Assembly (NCBI GenBank): GCA_009775125.1
Contig: VSPD01000048.1
Location: 1-20,833, forward strand
From: Muribaculaceae bacterium
GTDB taxonomy: Bacteria; Bacteroidota; Bacteroidia; Bacteroidales; Muribaculaceae
DNA: 20,833 nucleotides
Direction: 5' to 3'
Below, piece by piece: positions 7,681-13,561 of this stretch. Position 1 is the first letter of the stretch. The number at the start of each line of letters is the position of its first letter. The notes below the pieces were generated by a model. That model searched no databases and was not told the DNA's origin. It worked only from the letters and a program-made list of their open reading frames with translations. The position numbers and the translations under genes were made by a program.

Positions 7681-10029
7681 ATGAAATATATAAATCGAAT
7701 ATTGCTTCCGGCTCTGTGTCTCGCCTCGCTCCCGGCTTGGGGCGGCGTGAGATTCAGTATGCCCATGGAAGTGAAGTACGGACAAGTATCCGAAACTGTT
7801 TCCGGAAAGAAATTTGAGGTGAAGGCCGCCACTGTGGCCGAAGCCATTCCCGGGGCAAAGGGCAACGGTCTGCGCCTCGACGGTTATTCAAATTATGTGG
7901 AGGCTGATATTAGCCTCGGCACGCTTTCGTCGTTCACCTTCTCTGTGTGGTGCGCCATGGAGACATGGCCCATTATCGAGCACGACGTGCAGAACGAGAC
8001 CGAGCAGACTTGTATCGCCGGCAACTACGACCCCGATGCCAAAACCGGCTTCGGCTTCTTCGTAAGCCGCGTAGGCAAATACTCGTTTAAATTCTTTTCC
8101 GGCGGATGGCCTATGGAAGTGAACGCCCCTTCCACATTGCCCCTTTACCAATGGAACAATCTTGTGGCCGTGGCCGACGGCTCCAAGGTATATTTTTACA
8201 ATAACGGCGAATTGCTTGGCTCGTCAAATTGCCGTGGCGTAGCCGCCGACGGCAAGTTTATGATCGGCAAGGACCGCACCGACCGTAAGATGGGCTTGTT
8301 CATCACCAACACCATAAACGGCATAATCGACGAAATCGAAATCTACGACGAGGCTCTGCCCGTGGCCACAATACAGGGGTGGACCGCTGAGAACGAGCCT
8401 GAACTCAATGTAGTGTCTGCCGAGATGGCCGCCGACCTGCTGCGTCCGGGCTATCACGCCATGCCCTCGCGCAACTGGACCAACGAGACACACGGCCTTG
8501 TGAAATACGACGGCAAATATCACGTCTTCTTCCAAAAAAATGCCAACGGCCCCTACATGTCGCGTCTGCAATGGGGACACCTCGTCAGCGAAGACCTGTG
8601 CCGTTGGGAGGAAATGCCCATCGCTATCGGCAGCGACCAATGGTACGACCTGAAAGGATGCTGGAGCGGATGCGTTGCCGTCGACGATGTTGTCACCGGT
8701 GGAAAGCCCAACTTGATATACACCGGCGTCGACTATGCACGTGCCATGATCGGGCAGGCTTCGCCTCTCGACAACGACCTCCTCGCGTGGTCCAAGCCCT
8801 CGCAGCCCATTATCAACGGCCGGCCCGCCGGGCTCAGCGACGATTTCCGCGACCCCTATTTCTTCCGCAACGCCGACGACGCCTACATCATAGTCGGCAC
8901 ATCCAAAGATGGCAAAGGCGCATGCACCCTCCACAAATATAATCCCTCAAACCGCACGTGGAGCAACGACGGCAAGATATTCTATTCCGCCAACTCCGTA
9001 GCCTCCCAAGGCTCGTTTTGGGAAATGCCCAATATCACGAAAATGGGCGACAAATGGCTCTTTACAGTCACGCCCCTCGGCCTCAGCACAGGAGTGAAAG
9101 CAATGTACTGGACCGGCTCCATCAACGCCGACGGCACATTCTCCTCCACGGCATGGCCCGACAATATCGAACTCCCCGGCTTCGCAAAAGACGGCTACGG
9201 ACTGCTCTCGCCCTCGATTATGCAGGCCGACGGAAAGACCGTGGCCATGGGCATCGTTCCCGACAAGCTCGATTCATATATCAACTATCAGCATGGATGG
9301 GCACATGCCTACTCCCTGCCGCGCGAATGGAGCCTCGATCAAAAAGGCCGTCTCGTGCAGAAACCCTGGGAAGGCCTCGACGCCCTGCGCTCCGACGCAT
9401 TGTTCACGCAAGGCGAATCCTCGCTCAACGGCTCCGTATCGCTTGGCTCCGCGCCGCAACGCATGGCCGAGATTCTGGGTGAATTTGTGATTGGCGACGC
9501 ACCGTTCGGCTACTCATTCTTCAAAAACGGCGCCGACTGCGCTACCCTTACCTACACCCCCTCGGACGGAACGCTCACTGTCGATTTCAGCAAACTCACA
9601 CGCATCGTAAACGACAGCCACCTGTTCAACGGCGTCTACACCACCCGCATCCCCGTCACCCCCGGCAAAGGCGAGACAATGAAGATACACCTCTATATCG
9701 ACCGTTCCATCATCGACATCTTCGTCAACGACAAATACGCCTCGTCGATTCGTGTCTTCCCCTCCGGCGACAACGCCGACGGCCTCGAAGCCTTCTCAAC
9801 CGGCGGCGCCACCCAAGTCAAGAGCCTCCGCGCCTGGGCCATCGACAGCGAAGGTCAGTCGGGCATCGGCGACATCACCACAGACCTTCCCTCCGGCGAA
9901 GACACCCTCGTCGACGTCCACACCATCACCGGCGCCCTCGTCAGGCACCGCGTAGCCCGTGCCGACGCCACCGCCGGCCTCGCCCCCGGCCTCTACCTCG
10001 TCGGCCGCGAAAAAATCCTCGTCCGCTAA
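7681..10029 (+). CDS. LamG-GH32 fructan hydrolase-family protein with Glu at the nucleophile position
   Basis: GH32 enzymes cleave fructans such as levan, inulin and sucrose. This 782-residue protein has a signal peptide (about 1-20) and a LamG/concanavalin-like domain (about 25-235, GLRLDGYSNYVEA, FTFSVW). The five-bladed propeller (about 250-580), GH32 C-terminal beta-sandwich (about 582-722, IHLYIDRSIIDIFVND) and a sorting tail ending GLYLVGREKILVR follow. The transition-state Asp391 (FRDP) and acid/base Glu448 (WEMP) are present. The usual WMNDPNG nucleophile motif reads WTNETHG, placing Glu269 where Asp is expected. The spacing 269-391-448 agrees with ordinary GH32, so the alignment is sound. 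The ATG at 7681 is chosen because it gives a signal peptide. A TTG at 7561 would run through the leader hairpin. The gene sits between two copies of a mobile repeat. It may have altered activity or be a fructan-binding descendant. Confidence 0.9.
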   Translation: MKYINRILLPALCLASLPAWGGVRFSMPMEVKYGQVSETVSGKKFEVKAATVAEAIPGAKGNGLRLDGYSNYVEADISLGTLSSFTFSVWCAMETWPIIEHDVQNETEQTCIAGNYDPDAKTGFGFFVSRVGKYSFKFFSGGWPMEVNAPSTLPLYQWNNLVAVADGSKVYFYNNGELLGSSNCRGVAADGKFMIGKDRTDRKMGLFITNTINGIIDEIEIYDEALPVATIQGWTAENEPELNVVSAEMAADLLRPGYHAMPSRNWTNETHGLVKYDGKYHVFFQKNANGPYMSRLQWGHLVSEDLCRWEEMPIAIGSDQWYDLKGCWSGCVAVDDVVTGGKPNLIYTGVDYARAMIGQASPLDNDLLAWSKPSQPIINGRPAGLSDDFRDPYFFRNADDAYIIVGTSKDGKGACTLHKYNPSNRTWSNDGKIFYSANSVASQGSFWEMPNITKMGDKWLFTVTPLGLSTGVKAMYWTGSINADGTFSSTAWPDNIELPGFAKDGYGLLSPSIMQADGKTVAMGIVPDKLDSYINYQHGWAHAYSLPREWSLDQKGRLVQKPWEGLDALRSDALFTQGESSLNGSVSLGSAPQRMAEILGEFVIGDAPFGYSFFKNGADCATLTYTPSDGTLTVDFSKLTRIVNDSHLFNGVYTTRIPVTPGKGETMKIHLYIDRSIIDIFVNDKYASSIRVFPSGDNADGLEAFSTGGATQVKSLRAWAIDSEGQSGIGDITTDLPSGEDTLVDVHTITGALVRHRVARADATAGLAPGLYLVGREKILVR

Positions 10030-10049
10030 CACGTCTCCCTCATTTGGCA

Positions 10050-10323
10050 CAAGCCGAAAATGCGGTGCATGAAATCGCGTAGCGATTCAAGAATGTAGCC
10101 GGGGGTGAAGCGATAGCGGAACCCCCGGTATGTTGAGGTTGGTTCATCGTGGTATCGGAGCGAGCGGCAGCGTAGCGTTCTGCACCACGGTTGGCGTTAT
10201 CGAACGCTCCGGCAGGCTCCGCTCCAACACCATAATAAATAACATCCACGCCCCCGGGGCTGTCGACCTGCGCTACAATATTTGTCTCCTAACGGAGACG
10301 CAATGCACCGTAATTACGGCTTG
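10050..10323 (+). mobile_element. MITE-like structured repeat, copy 2
   Basis: The second copy lies in the same orientation as copy 1 and is about nine-tenths identical by eye. It begins 20 bases after the GH32 stop codon. It has the same terminal inverted repeats and internal hairpins. The CGGGGC stem is partly decayed here (CGGGGC-TGTC-GACCTG, one wobble and one mismatch). The direct repeat CCCTCATT occurs at 10037-10044 and 10329-10336, a few bases outside the inverted-repeat ends, and is a candidate target-site duplication. Confidence 0.75.
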
Positions 10324-10346
10324 CTCCCCCCTCATTGCCTATACAT

Positions 10347-10382
10347 AAATCCCTCTCGGAACATTGATTTCGGGAGGGATTT
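10347..10382. terminator. Bidirectional terminator between GH32 and the SecB-like gene
   Basis: A 12-bp stem with one G-T wobble (AAATCCCTCTCG at 10347-10358, CGGGAGGGATTT at 10371-10382) encloses a 12-base loop and carries A and T tracts at its base. It stands between convergent genes that end at 10029 (+) and 10396 (-), so it can serve both. Confidence 0.7.
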
Positions 10383-10395
10383 CATATTGCTGCAT

Positions 10396-11469
10396 TTAGA
10401 AGCGGTAAGGCATGGTAGACATGTCGATTTCAAGCAACGCGTTGTGCCATTCGTTTACCTTTTGCATGTCGAGATAGAGGCTTTCGGCATAGTCGCGGAA
10501 TAATTCGGCGAACTCGTCGTAGGTAATCATGTTTTCAATGTCGAGGTCATCAAGATATTCATCGGCTTTCGACTGCGCTTCTTTCGAAAACAAATAACTC
10601 AAAGGCACGTTGATGTTTACCCACGAATCAATAATCATCGATGTCATCAAAGAATCAAGTTCGTCGAGACTCATTTTCGACACCGGCATGTCGTCGAACA
10701 TGCCGTAGGTGACATACAGTTCGAGTCCGTCTTCCTGAGCAAAGCGGCAGGTTGCCTTCTCATTCAAAGCAAGCATCTGAAAGAGTTGGTCGAACGCTGA
10801 ATAATTCATTATCCGTTCTTTTATTTCCGGACGGTTAAATTCCGGCACATCGATAAAGCGCATGATGTATTTATACATCGGCGTGTCCTCGAACACCGAG
10901 AATGGATCCATGCCTTGACCGGCGCATACATTTATGAACTCCGCACCTTCCGTCGTGTTTTTAAACTCGTCGACGACCGACTCATACGAGAAAATGTCTT
11001 TGTCGGCCGGATTCACTGTCTTATTTTCGGAAAAATGTACTTCGCCGTTTCGGAGCTTGGCCATGAAATTGTCTTCGAAGTCGAAATAAGGCAGGTCCAC
11101 AGCCGGGAATCCGGAGGTAGACGTGATCAACGATGCCATGTTGCGCACATAAGGATATATAACGTTAGGAACGTCCACCATGAGTACTTTCTGTTTATCT
11201 TCGTCAGGAGCATCGGGCAGAAGTTTAAGCGTAACTATGGCGTGAAACTCGATTTCCAGGCGAAAAACCTCTTTTGTCGTGGTGAAGGGAGAAATTACAG
11301 CAGCGACGGTCACGTCGTAGAGGCCGTCGGCCGAGGCTGCGCATCGTGTATCGATGTTGATGGAAAGTTTTGTGGAGTTTTCTTTATTGGTGAAAAAAAA
11401 TCCCGGGTCGTTAGGAAACGTGTACTCCACTTTTTTCAGGTATTCCTTTATGATATTGAACTTAGCCAT
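10396..11469 (-). CDS. SecB-fold chaperone-like protein with a 200-residue C-terminal extension
   Basis: Residues 1 to about 152 align by eye along the whole of E. coli SecB, the cytoplasmic export chaperone. Matching stretches are FNIIKEYLKKVEYTFPNDP (SecB FQIQRIYTKDISFEAPNAP), LYDVTVAAVISPF, EIEFHAIVTL and VPNVIYPYVRNMASLIT followed by GFPAVDLPYFDF (SecB CPNILFPYARECITSMVS, FPQLNLAPVNF). Residues from about 155 to 357 are an extension absent from SecB. It is rich in acidic and aromatic residues, mostly helical in appearance, and I do not recognise it. The gene begins 19 bases after the stop codon of a ClpX-like ATPase, so the two are probably co-transcribed. SecB-like proteins outside general export often act as dedicated chaperones, for example in toxin-antitoxin-chaperone loci. 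Here the inferred role is to hold or deliver client proteins to the ATPase. No toxin gene is visible beside it. The fold assignment is good; the role is inference. Confidence 0.8.
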   Translation of the reverse strand: MAKFNIIKEYLKKVEYTFPNDPGFFFTNKENSTKLSINIDTRCAASADGLYDVTVAAVISPFTTTKEVFRLEIEFHAIVTLKLLPDAPDEDKQKVLMVDVPNVIYPYVRNMASLITSTSGFPAVDLPYFDFEDNFMAKLRNGEVHFSENKTVNPADKDIFSYESVVDEFKNTTEGAEFINVCAGQGMDPFSVFEDTPMYKYIMRFIDVPEFNRPEIKERIMNYSAFDQLFQMLALNEKATCRFAQEDGLELYVTYGMFDDMPVSKMSLDELDSLMTSMIIDSWVNINVPLSYLFSKEAQSKADEYLDDLDIENMITYDEFAELFRDYAESLYLDMQKVNEWHNALLEIDMSTMPYRF

Positions 11470-11488
11470 AGTTTCGAGTCTTGGATTG

Positions 11489-12802
11489 TTATTTAAAGTT
11501 GAGGTTTGTTTGTCCGATTACGCGGTAAACATCTTTTTTGCCGATACGGACAGTCTGTTTCGTTTTCGATGTGAGCAGATGCGTATAAGGTCCCATTACG
11601 GCGCTTACAATAGTTTCAAGTGAACGTGCTCCAAATGTTTGATTCTCAAACGCTATTTGAGCCATCGCTTTTGTAGCTTCCGATGAAAATTTCAAGTCGA
11701 TGCCATATTGCTTGAAGGCGCGGATGTATGAGGCGGTCGGGGAATTGACGCTATGAGTGAGTATGTCGTGCATCAGTTTTAGGCTCATGCTGTTGAGGCA
11801 AATAGGGTTTGCGATGCGGCCTACAAATTCGGTCATCATTCCATATTTCACCAAGTCGGCTTTTGTAATCATGCTGCGCAGATCGGTCTCAATGCAGCTC
11901 TGGCTGTGGTTGAACCCCACGGCGTTCATGCCTACACGGCGTCCTGCTATTTTCTCGATGCCGTCGAAACAGCCGTCGAACAGCACGAGAACGTTTTCGA
12001 GGTTGAGGATGTTGTTGCCTCCGACGACGTTGGCCTTTACGATTGAGCCACGCTCGATAATCGACATAATCGACGACATGAGCTCGACGCGGTAGCCGTC
12101 GTTTACGCCTCTCGCTGTTTTGTCAATTTCATGAATCATTACAATGATTGGCAGCTGTTGGGTTGAAGTGTTGCAACTTATGTTTGCATACTGGCTGAAA
12201 ATCTGGTCTGTGAGGCTGTCGCCGCCGCGGTAGCCGGGCGCGGTTATGGTTGAGGCAAAAATGTTTATTACCGGCACATTGAGGACTTCCGACAGCAAGT
12301 TCAGTATCTGAGTCTTGCCCACGCCGGTCTGTCCGATAAGAAGTTGGGCGGGTACTTTTATGCCAAGGCCTTGCCTCACAGAGTTTACATGCAGCCACAC
12401 CGCGCTGACAATGTTGTTCACCGCCTGTTTTTGTCCGATTACCCGGCTGTTGATGTAGTCGACGATTCCGGCAATGTCGGTCGGTTTCGCACGGTAGCCC
12501 TTTGTTCTTTTACAAGAGTGGAGGTAGAGCATGTCGTCTGAGGAAAAAGCTCCTTGTTCTTCCTGCCATTTGTCAAGATTGGCAAACAGCATTTCGTCTG
12601 TCACATCGTCGTTCCCGGCCTGTGCCGATGAATACTTATGAAGTTGCTGTTCTGTGATACGGCCGGTGATAAACATGCCGATAAGCTCTTTTCCGGTCTT
12701 GATGGATATTCGTGGGTTGACAATCACAGCCACGATTGCGTCGCGCATATCCATCTCTTCGATGTCGGAATGTATGTTGATATTGAAACCGAATATCTCC
12801 AT
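11489..12802 (-). CDS. ClpX-like AAA+ ATPase without zinc domain
   Basis: This 437-residue protein resembles ClpX/HslU unfoldases from about residue 105 on. Visible motifs are YINSRVIGQKQAVNNIVSAV (ClpX-type start), Walker A GQTGVGKT (157-164), and a pore-loop-like GYRGG (190-194, ClpX GYVG). Walker B is IIVMIHEIDKTAR, with His224 in place of the usual Asp and Glu225 kept. FVGRI supplies an arginine-finger-like Arg329, and GARS a sensor-2 Arg393. AVGF (294-297) falls where ClpX has the IGF loop that docks on ClpP. The N-terminal 105 residues replace the ClpX zinc-binding domain and are unfamiliar. The gene follows a Cys-rich mini-ORF by 27 bases and precedes the SecB-like gene by 19. Unfolding of clients, perhaps for ClpP, is inferred. 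The Walker B change makes ATPase activity uncertain. Confidence 0.85.
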   Translation of the reverse strand: MEIFGFNINIHSDIEEMDMRDAIVAVIVNPRISIKTGKELIGMFITGRITEQQLHKYSSAQAGNDDVTDEMLFANLDKWQEEQGAFSSDDMLYLHSCKRTKGYRAKPTDIAGIVDYINSRVIGQKQAVNNIVSAVWLHVNSVRQGLGIKVPAQLLIGQTGVGKTQILNLLSEVLNVPVINIFASTITAPGYRGGDSLTDQIFSQYANISCNTSTQQLPIIVMIHEIDKTARGVNDGYRVELMSSIMSIIERGSIVKANVVGGNNILNLENVLVLFDGCFDGIEKIAGRRVGMNAVGFNHSQSCIETDLRSMITKADLVKYGMMTEFVGRIANPICLNSMSLKLMHDILTHSVNSPTASYIRAFKQYGIDLKFSSEATKAMAQIAFENQTFGARSLETIVSAVMGPYTHLLTSKTKQTVRIGKKDVYRVIGQTNLNFK

Positions 12803-12829
12803 TTTCGTAAAATTTAAGTATGAGTAATA

Positions 12830-13039
12830 TCAGTTGATATGCCAGTGGCAATTCCCTTCGGCGTCGCGGTATTCGCATACGAAATTAATGCTGCAATTCG
12901 TTGGCGGAAACCAACCCTATCCGCCGGAATGGTGGCGAGATTCGGGCGGGCAATGATACGACCCTCTGTTTTTGCAATTTGAGCAGTGCATGTGAATAGG
13001 GCAGGCAGCCGGGCGGCAAGGTTTTTTCGCGTATTCCAT
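12830..13039 (-). pseudogene. Cys-rich small ORF interrupted by an in-frame TAG
   Basis: An ATG at 13039 opens a 40-codon frame ending in TAG at 12917-12919. It reads MEYAKKPCRPAACPIHMHC and continues SNCKNRGSYHC, with Cys at 8, 13, 19, 22 and 30. The same frame then stays open for 28 more codons to TGA at 12830, and that stretch still looks like protein (NCSINFVCEYRDAEGNCHW, three more Cys). Eight Cys spread over both halves suggest one metal-binding or disulfide-rich peptide with a CAG-to-TAG type mutation, or stop-codon readthrough. The 40-aa product alone is also possible. It lies 27 bases upstream of the ATPase start on the same strand. I do not recognise the family, and such a short frame could be chance. 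Confidence 0.4.
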
Positions 13040-13073
13040 AATTTTTCGGTTTTCAGAGGTTAGTTTTTTTGAA

Positions 13074-13103
13074 ATGCACGGGGCATTTTGTAGCCCCGTG
13101 CAT
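13074..13103 (-). terminator. Hairpin between the acidic small gene and the Cys-rich ORF
   Basis: A perfect 11-bp stem (13074-13084 with 13093-13103, ATGCACGGGGC and its complement) has an 8-base loop. It lies 22 bases after the stop of the acidic gene. On the - strand it is followed by TTCAAAAAAAC, not by a T run, so termination may be partial. I saw no TAnnTTTG promoter between it and the Cys-rich ORF, so the ATPase genes may depend on read-through. Confidence 0.55.
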
Positions 13104-13125
13104 GGGAGAGAGGAGGATGAGAATG

Positions 13126-13365
13126 TCAGTCGACCGAAGTCTCGATGTCGGCGCCATAGAGTTTGGCGTCCTGGCCCACGCGCTCCCAGTCCTCGATAGC
13201 GTCGCGTTGGATAGTCATGGAGTACTTGTCGTCGTAAGGATCATCTTCCTTGTCGATGCTGGCACAGTTGTCGTAGACATCGTTGCCGAAGGAGCCGTAG
13301 TTGTCGGCAACCTTGTCGCGGTCGTCTTTGTTGTCAAAGACCAGTTTTACTTCATCGCGGTTCAT
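13126..13365 (-). CDS. Small highly acidic hypothetical protein
   Basis: This 79-residue protein contains 18 Asp and 5 Glu against about 10 Lys/Arg, giving a strongly negative charge. It has one Cys and several Tyr, with motifs such as FDNKDDRDK and IDKEDDPYDDKYS. There is no signal peptide or membrane segment. It is the first gene downstream of a convincing - strand promoter (13463-13494), with a leader of about 90 bases, and lies upstream of the Cys-rich ORF, ATPase and SecB-like genes. I do not recognise it. An acidic small protein in this position could be an inhibitor, an antitoxin-like partner or a DNA mimic, but nothing in the sequence decides this. The promoter and position make it likely to be a real gene. 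Confidence 0.65.
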   Translation of the reverse strand: MNRDEVKLVFDNKDDRDKVADNYGSFGNDVYDNCASIDKEDDPYDDKYSMTIQRDAIEDWERVGQDAKLYGADIETSVD

Positions 13366-13425
13366 AACACTGTTTTTTACCTGCCCTCTTACAGCTTCGG
13401 GCCTTGCTTTATATTTAATTGACTT

Positions 13426-13457
13426 ATTGTTTATTTCAAAGAATCGGTTTATCTTTG
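13426..13457 (+). promoter_or_regulatory. Promoter for the TPR gene
   Basis: A Bacteroidetes -7 box TATCTTTG (13450-13457, consensus TAnnTTTG) lies 20 bp after ATTG (13426-13429), a 3-of-4 match to the -33 TTTG. The implied transcript start is about 100 bases before the TPR start codon. The promoter faces away from, and nearly touches, the - strand promoter at 13463-13494. Confidence 0.6.
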
Positions 13458-13462
13458 TGATG

Positions 13463-13494
13463 CAAAGTTAAAGACAGGAATTTTCCGTTACAAA
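13463..13494 (-). promoter_or_regulatory. Promoter for the acidic gene and probably the ATPase/SecB-like genes
   Basis: Read on the - strand, TTTG (13494-13491), exactly 20 bp, then TAACTTTG (13470-13463) matches both boxes of the Bacteroidetes housekeeping promoter. Its -7 box is 5 bp from the opposing TATCTTTG box, so polymerases on the two promoters would compete or be controlled together. Confidence 0.7.
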
Positions 13495-13510
13495 TATTTA
13501 CACCCCGGTA

Positions 13511-13537
13511 TGTGTACCAAGGTTATGAAGGTACACA
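13511..13537. promoter_or_regulatory. Palindromic operator-like site between the divergent genes
   Basis: Arms TGTGTACC (13511-13518) and GGTACACA (13530-13537) form a perfect 8-bp inverted repeat around an 11-base spacer. A nested GGTA-TGTG-TACC palindrome lies at 13507-13518. It sits just upstream of the - strand -33 box and in the leader of the TPR gene. This would suit a dimeric regulator, or a leader hairpin. No obvious DNA-binding regulator is encoded in the window. Confidence 0.5.
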
Positions 13538-13561
13538 ACTGTTAATAATGTGCAAGAAAAA

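Noticed and set aside
10130..10348. Small open frames inside the repeat copies (for example one containing ICLLTETQCTVITA)
   Set aside because: The frames are not conserved among the three copies, and the base changes preserve hairpins instead of codons.
10396..13365. Classical toxin-antitoxin-chaperone locus
   Set aside because: The SecB-like protein recalls such loci, but neither small gene resembles a known toxin or antitoxin and the partner is a ClpX-like ATPase.
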